A stretch of 64,000 nucleotides of DNA from Gordionus sp. m RMFG-2023 (Eukaryota; Nematomorpha; Gordioida; Chordodea; Parachordodidae): contig NC_088776.1 of the NCBI RefSeq assembly GCF_954871325.1, positions 24,290,508 through 24,354,507 on the forward strand. Reading direction: 5' to 3'. The position numbers were made by a program, and so were the translations under genes. The notes under the pieces were generated by a model, which saw nothing but the letters and a program-made list of their open reading frames with translations, did not search any database and was not told the DNA's origin. This document shows, piece after piece, positions 1-12,964 of this stretch (within the stretch, counting starts at the first letter, position 1; every line of letters starts with the position of its first letter).

Positions 1-750
1 CATATATTCTACAGTTTTAATCTAATTAGTCTATTTATTTTATCCCTAATTCTGCAAAAGGTTGGAATTGGAATTTGTTACCCAATTAATAATGTGTTTT
101 TACCATTGTCTAATATTTCTAACAAAGAGGAAAGAGGTAAAGAAGTGGGAAACTTAGAACTAGCTTCCTCAAGCTTATTCAATAATATGATTAAAGCTGG
201 AATTCCCTATGTAATGGTGGCACCGGAACAAAATCTTAATGACTTTGGTCGATATAAAAATTATGATAAAAATGAAAATGACTATAGTTATAATTTAGCC
301 GATTATAGGCAGAACAAAAGAAGAATAAATCGATATTTTAGCCCTAAAGTGATGGAAATGGATTTCCCAAGTTTTGGTCCAGGCCTTAACTTTTTAAATC
401 ATGGTGGAATGTACAAACGCTATGTATTTATGGGCAAGCGTCCGAGAGATAGGTATAGAATGTCTTTTGGGCTTGGCAAAAAACGCAGAAGACGAGAGGT
501 AATACCATTAGCTTCTTATTCGAATGACAGAAATAACAATTACCCTAACCAAAATTTGGGAAAAAGATTAAGCAAGTATTCTGTTGATAATTATTCAGAC
601 GGGGATTTGAATGAGTATGATTATCGATCTGGCAACCCAGATAACAAAGAAGACCACGAGTGGAATGATGATGATAGCATTCCAGGCATAATTAGGGGTC
701 GGTCTAAGAAACGCGTCGATAGATACAGAATGTTTTTTGGGCTGGGGTAA
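1..750 (+). CDS. FGLamide (allatostatin-A-like) neuropeptide precursor, 3' part
   Basis: The frame is open from base 1, so the initiator Met lies before the window. The first ~28 codons are strongly hydrophobic (ISLFILSLIL, then GIGICYP), which fits the core and cleavage region of a signal peptide. Two related peptides follow basic sites: DRYRMSFGLG before KKRRRR (about 430-495) and VDRYRMFFGLG directly before the stop at 748-750. In both, Gly would give an FGL-amide C-terminus. A KR-YVFMG-KR unit just upstream (about 418-440) would give YVFM-amide, and NQNLGKR (about 548-567) could give another amidated end. The stretches between are Asn/Asp/Tyr-rich spacer. FGL-amide ends are the mark of allatostatin A peptides, secreted regulators that act through galanin/allatostatin receptors. 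The classical Y-x-F-G-L form is altered here because Met takes the Tyr position. Only two FGL copies are present, fewer than in insect precursors. A divergent FGLamide family is the alternative reading. Confidence 0.78.
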   Translation, partial: HIFYSFNLISLFILSLILQKVGIGICYPINNVFLPLSNISNKEERGKEVGNLELASSSLFNNMIKAGIPYVMVAPEQNLNDFGRYKNYDKNENDYSYNLADYRQNKRRINRYFSPKVMEMDFPSFGPGLNFLNHGGMYKRYVFMGKRPRDRYRMSFGLGKKRRRREVIPLASYSNDRNNNYPNQNLGKRLSKYSVDNYSDGDLNEYDYRSGNPDNKEDHEWNDDDSIPGIIRGRSKKRVDRYRMFFGLG

Positions 751-1003
751 AGGATTTTTTATAATATTTATTTAATCACCAATAGTTGTTATATGAATCG
801 GGAATCTATCAACTCTGCAACGATTATTCTCTGCTGTTTATCTTTTTACTTATCTTAACTGTAAATGATTCGATTATATTAGTAATTCACATATTATAAA
901 TATACTTTCGTATGATATTATTAATTACCGATCTGTTTTTAAATTTTTTTATTGATTACGCAATGTGCTAATATATCTATAAATTTGTAATAATTATAAG
1001 CCT

Positions 1004-1009
1004 AATAAA
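1004..1009 (+). terminator. Possible polyadenylation signal of the neuropeptide gene
   Basis: AATAAA lies about 254 bp after the stop codon of the peptide precursor. In such AT-rich DNA this hexamer is common by chance, so only its position supports it. Confidence 0.3.
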
Positions 1010-1218
1010 ATACAAGTTTTTCAATTGTTTATAATTATTGTGTCACTTGTCTAATAATTAGTATAAAAGGTTTTGTATATTTTAATCTCTAAAAAATTGA
1101 TTCATTATGAATGATATTGTAAAGTTAGTTGAGTAATATTTAACAAGCCATCACTAAAACATTATTTTTTCCATAGAATATATGTTATAGCCAATCTGCG
1201 TAATCAGTCAGTACGCAT

Positions 1219-1810
1219 CATAGGTGTATCCAGGATTTGGCTAAGGCGTGGGGGGAGGATACACTATTAGGTAAATTTTTTCCCTATAAATTTTATTAAA
1301 GATCTAAGGTCCATAGGTTTTTGGCTATATTATATTTTTATAAAAATAATGGGATTTCTATTTTATTAAAATGCTCTTTTTCTAAAAATTTTGAATTATA
1401 GTGGTTATATTAAAAAGTTATTAACTTTTACTAATTTTTCTTTCAAATTCTTCCTTATTGTATACATTTTTTGAGAGAAGGAAGGGGGGGGGGTATGGTG
1501 GATAAATTTTTATTAGCTCAAAATGATATTTACGAGAACAAGACAAATTTGTAATATGTGGTTTCGCACTTAATATGCATACTGATTCAAATCTTGGTCA
1601 AGCTAAGCATTCTATACATACTGGAAATATATTTTTGCAAAAACGCCTTAAACAAATTATTGCGCTATTTACCAATAGTTAATTTTTTTAGCCCGTTTTT
1701 TCCAGCCCTATCCTATAAATTTTTGACAATTTTATTGCAATACGCGTATTAGCTGATTACGTGATTTGACTTTACAACTCCACCCCCCCCCCCCACCCAT
1801 ATATTTGGCA
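1219..1810. mobile_element. Degenerate hAT-like element, one end recognisable
   Basis: The left end CATAGGTGTATCCAGG resembles the terminal repeat of the well-preserved element at 36,878-38,072 (CATAGGCGTAGCCAG). It is followed by a G-run, and a C-run near 1,781-1,794 mirrors this on the other side. No clear right terminal repeat or target duplication was found, so the right limit is approximate. Confidence 0.3.
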
Positions 1811-4800
1811 CCAATGTTAGTAATAGATTGTTTGGAATATTGATATTATATTCTATTGTTTATTTTCCTACTATGCTTCATTTATGATTTCTCGGTCATC
1901 TTTAGTTTCAATATTTGGTTTTTCAGGATTGAATGTTAATTCATAATAATTTATATTTTAATAAAATTGACGTAAAATACTAGAATTCCTAGAAGAATAG
2001 CTATCGGAAAAAATTTTCCTAGAAAAAAAGTCACCAGAAAAAAATCTCTTGTTATAAAAACTTCCAATAATGTCACTTCAAATTTGATTTTTTTATTTGA
2101 TGAAAATTTTGCATCATTAAAATTCAAAAAATTTATTCGTTTTATTATATGTGCATAATTTGCAATTATAGCATGGGTATGGAGTGGACCACTCCGAACA
2201 TGTTCCGGGAACAGAACCTAGAAAAAAATTGGGAACATTGATTTTGGGAACGTTCCTTGAATAGTTATGTAATCTTTTGGAAATAAATATTAAAAAATTG
2301 TAATTTATTATATAAATATAAACAGAATATGTGTTAAAAAACCTTTATTTAAAATCAAATTTAAAATAATTCTTACTATTTTGTTATAAAATTAAAATAA
2401 TATAAAACTTTCTATTGATAATCTTGTTTAAATTTGTGTTGCAAGATGTTGACCATATATATGTCTCATTCCATAAAATCAACCAAAAATACTTGATTCT
2501 TAAGACATGGTCATCTTTAAAAAAACAGAGATTCCTATATGTGCTCCATTTTAGATATCTCATAAATAATTAAGCTAAAACCATGATCTAAATTTCATTA
2601 TGTAGCTCTTAAAATTTATAAAAAAATAACTAAATAAATATTTTGATTAGATGCTTAGGAAATTAGACTGACAGATAGGGAATTTTTCAGGTGCTTTACT
2701 CTGACATCGTCAAAGAAGTTGATGTTAGAAAGAAACTTAGTCCAGAGAAAATGATATCTATATCTATTTCGTATTTGTAGGTATTTTGGATATTTAGTTC
2801 AACTGAAATAGTTTTTCAGAAAATGATATCCACATCTTATTTCGTATTTATAAGTATTTTGGATATTTAGTCCAAAAATAGTTTTTCATTACATATTAAT
2901 CCTAACCCCTAGCTAATTAACTTTTATCCTAACCTCATTTAAGATTTTGGGTTTGAACTGGTCTTGCTTGGGGATGATAATTTCTCATATATATCAAAAT
3001 TATTTGGTTATTCGGCCTTAATATTTTATTAAAATATTTTATTATACATGAACCTTACTCCAATCTGGCTAATCTTTTAATCATATCCGTAACCTCGTCC
3101 AAAAATGTTTATTTCAGAAAAAAAAGGTATAACATAATTCGTAGTTAAGTGTTTATTTTATTGATGGGTCAGTTTTTTCAATTTTCTGCTGCAATTTAAT
3201 GAGTTTTTTTCATAGAATATTTTTCCGGAGGTTTCTTTAACTTTTATGAAGGTTTGATTTGATTTGATATGAATATAATTCTATAATTTTAGCATTTAAA
3301 ATATGATATGTGGGATGCTGGATATAGAAACTATATTTGATTAATAAATTGTAATTCTAATAAAATTACTAAGTATATACACTAAAGTTAATTGAGGTAA
3401 GTTATTAAAATTACATAGAAGATGTGTTTTCAAAAAGTTGTGGAAATTTTTTATGCAAAGATTATTTTATTTTAAGTTTACATAAACCTCACTATAAATT
3501 TCGTATTCATATTCACATTTATTTTTCATGTTATACTAATTATAAATAATATTTTGAAAATTGGGAATTTATTAATTATAAAATAATAATTTATAACAAC
3601 CTTACATATTCAGGAAAGTAAAATTAAATGTTCTCTTCCAATTCAAGAGACTACAAAGCTATGTGTAAGACTTTTTCCCATTGAATATTTAATTACTGAT
3701 AAGGGATGTTCTTCAAATGACGAATCCATTCTAAAACATTATGTTTACGCTATTCATAAAATTTATTACAAATACTTTATTAATATATCTATTTCTAATA
3801 AATAAAGATATATTTTGGTTTAAAAGGGGCAATTTTTATACTAAAAGGTTAAGCAATTTTATATAATTTAGCTTGTTAGAAAAATTTGTGGCTCGTAGTT
3901 GCTAGAGCATGAGCTCATTACCATACATCAAACATAGCCTTTGTGTTATCAATAAAGAGTGATAATAAATTAAGAGAAGGAACTAACATATGTGTAACAA
4001 CTCAGTATCATTTTATTACCTTTTTATATATACATTATAAAATATTTATACTCCGTTGCAAAATATTTTCATGATACGTTTAAAGAAATTTATTACCTTT
4101 TTCCTAAAAAAATTATTTTTTATACTACACGGATTTTATTAATTTGCATATATAAAAATAGACTTCTTTAATTTATTGATACAATTTGTTATTGGATAAT
4201 TTCAATAAAAATTTTAAATAAGCGGTTATTTATTTTAAAATTTGATTGCATCTCAACTAGATAAATTATTTCCGCTATTATGTGAGACATAGGACCAATT
4301 ATTCTTATGATACTTATTTATAGATATAGAATTAAAAATATTTTCAGTTATTTCTTGAAAGAAACCTGGTTCTTCCACGGAGCTCCTCTGATTTTCTATA
4401 TTTTTTAATATGATTTAGCTTAAGACTACTTGAGACCATTTTATGGTATGGAAGTTTTAGATTGAGATATCATTCAGTATGAACGTAAAGTTGAAAAAAT
4501 ATGTTAATTGATTAAATCAAAGTTTATAAATTGATATTTTGGGTCGTTCATAGTAGTCAAGTCTAGAAAGTGTTAGCGTCAAGGACTTTTACACTTATAC
4601 AAACCCAAAATAAATTATTGTTAAATTTGTGATATCACTGCTCTATGCTCTAACCAATATTTAAATCTTCAGAATATCTCCCAGATATTTCTTTCATCCT
4701 ATGCTGGACAATAAGGTGCCAAATTTCTTCAAATGTTGCAAGTCATTAGAATTAAAAGGGTAATTTTTATTGAAATTAGTTTAAAACGATTTAGTTATAT

Positions 4801-6109
4801 TTAAAAACTTAAAGGTAAAAAACACGATAATATAACTTCAGAAAATTAAAAGCAACCAACATATTTGGCACAGGCAGCACAGTTCTATATTAAAATAGTT
4901 AGTAATTCTTCTAAATAATCTAAATTTATTAATTTTTTCTTTTATATATGATATATATGATATATATTACAGGTTTGTAACGAGCGGGGTTTTAGACTTC
5001 CCATACTTGCCCATAGTAGGCGAGTTGCAAAAATTTTAAAATTGGCCGGGTTAGCAGGCGTGTTAAAAAAAACTATAAAAACGATAGACTCTGGTGGGCT
5101 AGTTAATTAAATAAGCAGGTAAAATTGTTATATAGCTTTTTCAAATCCAAAATTTAACTTTAAATAAATATTGGTTAGAATTATATATAATAAAATTTTA
5201 TATTCTTTTTTGTTAATTAATTTATGCCAAGCCCACTAGGTAAAAGAAAAACCGAGTTGGTGGATGCATATTCAAGTTTATAAGGTTTAATAAATGGATC
5301 ACTTTTAAAAATCTTAGGATATTATTTATAAATATTATCCAAATATATGAGCTAGTATTTATACCCTTCATTCAATAAAATAGGAATCAAAACTATTTCA
5401 GGGATCATAATTTAGGAATAACAAATAAATTATTGTTACTATTTGTTACTAATGCTAAAAATTAGTTCCGAGCGTAATAATAAAGTAAACTCTGTTAAAA
5501 TTCAAATAAATAAAAATTCTTCATTTTCTTGCCCTTAATCTACAAATATTCTCTATTTTTACTTTACCATACATTTTAACCTGCCCTCTAAATGTCTACA
5601 TCTAGCCCACTTTAGAAATAATGGATAAATGGTTTCTATCTCATCGCTCATGGTTTTTTTACTAAAAATTTGATAAAATTTTTACATAATATATAAAAAT
5701 AATTTTTGCATTATTTTCTGAAAATTACTTTTTTAAAATAATATTATATTTTGAATAAATAAATACAAATAAGTGTGCTGTTAATTGGAATGTTAAAAGA
5801 ATTATGAGGGGGGTAGTTGTCCAGCTCATTAAAACTCGAGAGGGTAACCTATGGAGGATTTGCATCAATAGCTCGGGGAAAGGGGAGTTTTAGAGGGTCC
5901 TGGATATATAAATAAAATTTATAATGTAATTTACGTAAATCTTTACTAGTGAACTTCTATTTAATTGATAAGTAAAGAGCTAATTATCACATAATATTAA
6001 ATAATTTTAAGTTGTAACATTTAAAAATTTTTTATCACGTTGATATAAAAAGATTAAAACTCAATTCTTTTTTTCTTTCTTTTTTCGCAAACGAAAATAA
6101 AAATTACTA
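1811..6109. other. Intergenic stretch, no gene seen
   Basis: AT-rich sequence with no coding signal that I can support. It holds a 72-bp tandem duplication (2,746-2,889) and scattered GC-richer islands that look like transposon ends, for example near 2,190-2,260, 4,972-5,060 (GTAACGAGCGGGG), 5,580-5,620 and 5,805-5,905. None of these could be paired into a defined element. Confidence 0.4.
2746..2889. repeat. 72-bp tandem duplication
   Basis: Two adjacent copies of about 72 bp, each beginning AGAAAATGATATC and containing TTTTGGATATTTAGT, with a few substitutions between them. Confidence 0.7.
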
Positions 6110-6110
6110 A

Positions 6111-7142
6111 AAGGGTTGCCAAATTTATAACATCAGTGGGAGATTACTGCAAATTTTTTCCACTACACGCACACAAATATTCCGCATTTTTAAAATTTCT
6201 TCCACATCAATAATTGCATTTAACAGATAATTAATAATTTTTGGAAAAGTATTAGTATAATTTTTTATTTTATAAATAAATTTTAAAAGAAATTATAAAT
6301 AAATTTGTCTAGTTTGTTTTAGTTTAAAAAAAAGGTAAAGTGATGTATCCTCAAATGAAGAAAATTCAGAACTCTCGTTCTTTCTATTGGTGGTTAGTTT
6401 TTAAATTATAATGACACGACATTATTTCTTTATTTTGGGGATAAACCGAAAAATTGCTTCGTATAATTTTAAATTCAAGTAAATTTTATCAATATTGTTT
6501 TCTATCTTTTAAATAAAAATCTTCAGCGCCAATTTATAAAAAGTATCACATTTTATGTAGAAGATGAAATGTCTCCATAATATTGCTGATTTTTAATGGC
6601 GTTTAAGAAGCAAATTTTAAAATTATCTTATTTTATAAAATTTGGTTTCGCAAAATAGTTTTTTTAGATAACAAAAAATCAGATTAATGGATTTACTTTT
6701 CTATAATAAATAAAGCTAATCTATTACAAAAAAAAGTATAAATTAAATTGTCGATTTTGAAAAATATAATAAATAACAATAATTAGTCCTTCCAAATTGA
6801 GTATATTTGTGTTTTGCATTAAACATACCCTCCATTGTTCAAATTTGAATGATGTTTTTTTTTTAAAAAAAAGGTGGTCAATATGTAAAAATTTTTTTTA
6901 TTAAAAAATTATTTTACGTTTTTCCATTATCTTATTAAAACGCAAAAAAAAAACGTTTCCCATATTTATATGGTACCTAACTAACTATATTATTTAAAAT
7001 AAAAGGTAATATAACAGCCTAATTTGGAAGCAATATAATAAATAAAATGATACTGATTTTATAAAGTATAATAATGTTGCAGGCCGAAGGTTGGCCAAAA
7101 GATTTTATCCCGCAATTTAAAAATTTTGACCTGACAACCCTG
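6111..7142. mobile_element. Possible DNA transposon with AGGGTTG ends
   Basis: The left end AGGGTTGCCAAA and the reverse complement of the right end (CAGGGTTGTCAGG) are similar, as expected for terminal inverted repeats. No coding capacity and no matching target duplication were seen. The match could be shorter than a real terminal repeat. Confidence 0.3.
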
Positions 7143-10100
7143 GCTACCTTCATATAAACATTAACAATTATAAATAATTTATGTATAAATTTTTTTTAAA
7201 AATTAGAAATGAAATCACTTCTATATATAAATTCTAAGTAAAGTATAAAGTATCTATATAAAAAAAATTTTTTTTTAATTAAAATGAAAAAGTTGCTCAT
7301 AAACATTTAAATTTTATCCTACGAATTTGGTTATAATATCTTTTGTCTGCCTTAAATAAAAGGTTATTTTTTATTAATTATTTTTAAAGATTATTGACTG
7401 ATTTGTTATTTATTTTATTTTGGCAGATAAAGTAGTTAATTACTATAATTATGCAAAAAAAATAAATAGAATAAGTGATAATATTTAACTCAAAATGTCA
7501 TTTTAAATAATTAATCTGACGAAAACTTTAAAAAATTAAATATACGAAAAAAATTTTTGCGATCCTCTGGCCGATCTGATATTTCAAATATATATTATTC
7601 GGTTGTTTAGTTCGTAGGTTGTTTTGAAATTCTGATTAAAAATAGGTGAATTTTATTATATCATATTAATTTCTTTATTTCAAAATTATTAGATAATTGA
7701 ATTTTTACTATGACTTAATACCTTTTTGATCAAAAATTTTAAAAATTCCATATCAGCATTGGTTTTATGCAGGAATTTGAAAAGAACCTGTATTTCAAAT
7801 CAGTTTGCCAGTTTAAAATGTTTCAATAGAATGAAGAAAACGTATTAAAATTTATGTCTGTTTTCTATTTGAATTTTATTTTTTTTTTCATTAGAAATAA
7901 TTATAAGTTGTATACATCTTATAAAATTCCCGAAATTTAAAATGATGATTTTTATTCAACAAATCGTATAAATTTGTTCGAAATATTCACAATATATTTT
8001 TAATTTAAGGAAACATAAATATTTGCAGGTTTCTATAAGTCGCAACCTAACGATTTTGTGTAGAAATAAGTCTGTCCTTTAAATTGACTTTGTCTCTACA
8101 TAAGTCTGACTTTAAGAGTGACTGATAAAATAGAATGTGCAATATTTTAAATGCACAAGTAAGCTATTTTTAAATAACACATTTACACATAAAGACATAA
8201 AATAAAATTTAGATTTTTGATCATGTTTATTGATTTTTTTTAGAATTAATTTGATAAATTATCAGTATCACATATTTTATTTTTGAACCATCTCTGAATA
8301 TATTTTTTTGAACGTATTCATTTAAAAAAAAATTAAACTCAATCGAAACTAGAGGAAGATCAGGTTTCATTGAATACTACTGATTATATGATGTCTATTT
8401 ATCTTCAGTAAGATCATGTGCTAGGTTAATCGTCTATTTACATCTTTTTCCCAAACTCTTCCGAATATGAACCATAAATTATTAGGTTTATAGACATGAA
8501 CTTCGCTTCTTTTGAACACGGGTTCAAACCGGGATTAGTCATTTTAGTTTTTTATGATTGATTTCTTTAAAAAAAAGTAAAAATTATTAGGTTACGTCCA
8601 AACTTGAATTTTTTGTAATTTAATATTAATACATTAAGAATAAGATATAACTGTCATAACTTGATTACCTTTTACCAAATTCTACCAGTAAAATATTTAG
8701 ATGTAATAAAAATTAGTAGTTAAAACTTTTTTTACCTTATTTTTATAAATAAACTCACATGTACCTCATTCTATTCGATTTAAGGTTTGGGTTATTTTAT
8801 AGTTCAAATATTAATATTGATATATTTCATATGATTAAAAAAAATTTAAAAATAATCTATACTAAATAACCCGTCTTTAAATAAACAATTTACACAACAA
8901 TTTGCATTCTTTATAAATTGGGCTTCTCGATAAATATTAAAGTAACTTCTTTTTTTTAATATTATGTGATTATTATCATCGTCATCGATAACATTTTAAA
9001 AAATATAAATGAATATATGGATTGACAAACGAAGAATTAGCAAATAACGGAGATTCTTTACTCACATTTTCAATCTGGAACAATAACCTATTAAATAACT
9101 GTAAATTTAAAAATTAACTATTTTTACAAATGAATACCAAAAAATAATGGCGAGTATTCAATACATGCCACTTCATTTTTAAAGAAAAGTTATTTTATAT
9201 ATAATATAAATAAAATATCCTGCTGATTTATTAAGGAAATACTTGAGCCTTGCAAAAAAATAAATAAGGTTTTTAAAACGGTTTTAATTTTATATACATT
9301 TACAATAATATGATTTACAAATAATAAATTATATATAAAATTTGTGATTTTTTAAAAATCATTTCCGCAACATCTTTTATAACGGGACATTTTCACTTGA
9401 TGTCATTATTATATAGTGCAATGCTTGTATTTTTAAAATTAAAACTTAATATAAATAAATAGTGACAAATTTTATCATAGTTTTTTTTAGTTGCGTAAAT
9501 AAATTTTAATATTTCATCTAAATTCTGTATTATTTTTCTTCCTTAATTGTTTTAATGAATTTAAATTAAATTGATGGTAATGTAATTTTATGAAAATATT
9601 TTATCACAATAAGTAAAGCAAAGCATATAAGGGGGGGGGGGGAAATGAATGCTAGATATTAGAAATGATTTATTTTTTTATTAATAGAATTTTAAATTAC
9701 AAAGATTTTTTAGCGAAATATATATTTCTTCTTTAGTATATAATCGAATTTTTAAGAGAAAATTATTATAAAATATATTATACAATAAATATATATTTGT
9801 ATGTTAATATTATGTAGTGTCTCTGCTTGTATCTAAATTATCTTGTAGTTTCTAGAAAAAATAATCGTTGATTAATAATTAATATCGTAGATAATCCTGA
9901 TAAATCAAAGGGAATGTTGGTATTTTTGAAAAAATATTTATCATAAATAATTTAGTATTATCGCCGAAAATGAAAAAAAGAAATAATTTCCAAAAAAAAC
10001 ACTAAAACCTTTATCCTGGTGTCTTATCAGGCGAAAAAGAATGAGGCTTAGATTTATGTAAATAGTAACGTCTATTTTATTACCTAAAAAATATATAAAT

Positions 10101-10391
10101 AACAAATACTTATTTAAGGTACACACTTAAAACAAACCAAAATAAGGTGTTCTCTGGGCTAAACAGAAATTATTAATAAAAATAAGACGCAAAGTTTATT
10201 TATTGTAAGTTATAAAAATTATAATTATAAATAATATTAAAATAAATTCATTAATTTCTAACTAATCCAATAAATAAATAATTGATATATAAAGTTTTGT
10301 TTTTAATTTCATTTTCGAAAAATGAGAAGATTTTTGAATAATATATCAAAAAAAATTAATTACTTTTCCAAATATTGGTAGGCTAATTTTG
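7143..10391. other. Intergenic stretch, no gene seen
   Basis: Low-complexity AT-rich DNA without recognisable coding frames, element ends or long repeats. A short G-run lies near 9,631-9,641. A GGTTCAAACC motif at about 8,520 resembles a pol III B box, but no A box or tRNA fold accompanies it. Confidence 0.4.
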
Positions 10392-10523
10392 CAGGGATCC
10401 AAACCGAACCTGAACCCATTAAACCGCTAAAAACCGGTATTTTTTATCGAACCTGAACCGAACCTAAACCGTTAAAAAAATTCCTATCTGAACCTGAATC
10501 GAACCGCTAAAATGCCTCTGAAC

Positions 10524-12242
10524 TAGTGTTGCGTAATCGGCTAAAAACTACGCCTAAGCCTAATAAGGCTAAGCCTAAAAATCGGCTAAGCCTAATTAGG
10601 CTAAGCCTAAAAATCGGCTAAGCCTAAAAATCGGCTAAGCCTATTAGGCTAAGCCTAAAAATCGGCTAAGCCTATTAGGCTAAGCCTAATTAAGTAAGCC
10701 TAAAAATCGGCTAAAACTAAAAATCGGCTAAGCCTAATTAGGTTAAGCCTAAAAATTGGCTAAGCCTATATATATCTGCTAAAATTAAATTAGTCAAAAT
10801 TCTGCATCGATGCTTAGTATTAATTATTATTTATTTATTTTAGTAAAATAATTTATTTTATTTATATTTAATGTAAATATTTTATTATTATCAACAAATA
10901 AACATGATATGATTTAATATTTTTTATTTATATTATTATATTTTGAAATGAAAATAAATTTATTTATTTGATGTTATTTTAATAAAAAAAATAATATGCT
11001 GCTATATTGTAAAATTGTAATATTCTTTTTAATATAATTTATTAGTGATTTTTACAATCTTCTTTATCAATACATCTTTTATTGAGGAATTATATTGTAA
11101 ATTTTATTAGATAAATAAACAATCTTTTAGGTGAAATCTTTTATAATTTTTTTATCATTTAAAATTATCTATTTTTTATTAAATGAGGTGGATTTTATGA
11201 AACTTTTTTGATGATTTTATATGATCTTTTTAAGGATAATATTTTAATGTGACAATTGTCATAATCGTTATTTTATAAGTTTTTTGAATTTTTTTGAAGA
11301 AAATAGGTTAAAAAAAGTATTAATAACATGTGTAAATATAAATTTAGTGAAGATGTACCAAAGAAAAGTGACAATTGTCATAATCGTTATTTTATACGTT
11401 TTTTGAATTTTTTGAAGAAAATATGTTAAAATAAGTATTAAAAACATGTTTAAATAAAAATTTAGTGAAGATGTACCATAGAAAAGTGACAATTATCATA
11501 ATCGTTATTTTATACGTTTTTTGAATTTTTTTGAAGAAAATAGGTTAAAATAAGTAGTAAAAACATGTTTAAATAAAAATTTAGTGAAGATGTACCATAG
11601 AAAAGTGACAATTATCATAATCGTTATTTTATAAGATTTTGGAATTTTTTTGAAGAAAATTTGTTAAAATAAGTATTAATAACATGTGTAAATATAAATT
11701 TAGTGAAGATGTACCATAGAAAAGTGACAATTGTCATAATCGTTATTTTATACGTTTTTTGAAACATCAAATAAATAAATTTATTTTCATTTCAAAATAT
11801 AATAATATAAATAAAAAATATTAAATCCTATCATGTTTATTTGTTGATAATAATAAAATATTTACATTAAATATAAATAAAATAAATTATTTTACTAAAA
11901 TAAATAAATAATAATTAATGCTAAGCATCGATGCAGAATTTTGAATAATTTATTTTAGCCAATTTTTAGGCTTAGCCCATTTTTAGGCTTAGCCAATTTT
12001 TAGGCTTAGCCGATTTTTAGGCTTAGCCAATTTTTAGGCTTAGCCGATTTTTAGGCTTAGCCTAATTAGGTTTAGCCGATTTTTAGGCTTAGCCTAATTA
12101 GGTTTAGCCGATTTTTAGGCTTAGCCTAATTAGGTTTAGCCGATTTTTAGGCTTAGCCTAATTAGGCTTAGCCGATTTTTCCACCTAAAATCTCGGCTAA
12201 GCCGTTTTTAGTCGGCTAAAATTAGCCGATTACGCAACACTA
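10524..12242. mobile_element. Foldback hAT-type element nested in a hAT transposon
   Basis: The ends are TAGTGTTGCGTAATCGGCTAA and its inverse, flanked on both sides by an exact 8-bp duplication CTCTGAAC (10,516-10,523 and 12,243-12,250). The inverted arms are long, roughly 450 bp each. Outer parts consist of many copies of the word GGCTAAGCCTAAAAATC in opposite orientations. Inner parts continue as an imperfect AT-rich inverted repeat (about 10,795-10,980 against 11,763-11,950). Between the arms lies a 119-bp tandem repeat. No coding capacity is visible, so it must have been moved in trans. Confidence 0.88.
11249..11763. repeat. 119-bp tandem repeat, about 4.3 copies
   Basis: Units start at 11,249, 11,368, 11,486, 11,605 and 11,724. 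Each begins near the 12-bp palindrome TGACAATTGTCA (TGACAATTATCA in two units). The array sits in the centre of the foldback element, between its arms. Confidence 0.85.
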
Positions 12243-12766
12243 CTCTGAACCAGTTCAAGCCTCATGATTTTATTCTTATAAAATAATATGTAAGTTATTA
12301 TTAGTATATTGAAAATTTTTAATTATATTCGAATTATTTTATAGATTAGCATCAATCACATTTGATTGATAAGTGTCGGTCATAATTTTTATAAACTTTA
12401 GTATATTGTCATTTTACAACATTTTTTAAATATTTAAAAGCTTATAAATTATAATGCTTAGAGAAAAATTAAATCCAAAATATTATTATAAATGACACAT
12501 CAAATCTGATATCATAGTGGCAATGTCGGCTACCCAAGTTAGTGTGGAAAGATGTTTTTCAACAATTAAATTATACTATCTCCTTATAGATGTATTTTAA
12601 GTGTGACGAATTTTTAAAATATATTAATTGTCCGGCTTAATAAAAAAATTTTAAGTAAAAAAAAAGTAAATATTGTTCATATTAAAATTAATTATTGATA
12701 TTTATTTTTATATTTATAAATTAAATATTATTTTATAATGTGCAATTAATAAAAATGAAGGTTTTA

Positions 12767-12964
12767 CAGTGTTGTGATGATTTAATGAAACATATTGACG
12801 ATTAAATTAAAACCCATTTTGCAAAAATAATTAAAACAAAGCATTATTGAAATTTCTTTCATTATCCCTTTTGTTATTTTAATTATTTTTGCAAAGATTA
12901 TAATTTTATATGGATGGGTTTTAATTAAATCGTCAATATGTTTCATTAAATCATCACAACACTG
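12767..12964. mobile_element. Mariner-type MITE, nearly a full palindrome
   Basis: The 198-bp element starts CAGTGTTGTGATGATTTAAT and ends with the inverse of this. It is flanked by TA on both sides, the Tc1/mariner target site. The inverted match runs over about 50 bp and then continues with a gap through GCAAAAATAATTAAAAC, so most of the element can fold on itself. It interrupts the hAT element at 10,392-13,181 downstream of its transposase remnant. Confidence 0.75.

Noticed and set aside
4980-5620. Pair of GC-rich islands as ends of one transposon
   Set aside because: The islands (GTAACGAGCGGGG and AACCTGCCCTCTAAATG) are not inverted copies of each other and no target duplication was seen.
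8500-8550. GGTTCAAACC motif resembling a tRNA or SINE B box
   Set aside because: No A box, acceptor stem or tRNA fold could be found around it. The same holds for GGATTCAAATCC near 32,249.
11268-11492. A 74-codon open frame on the - strand
   Set aside because: It runs along two units of the 119-bp tandem repeat and repeats its own composition, so it is not a gene.
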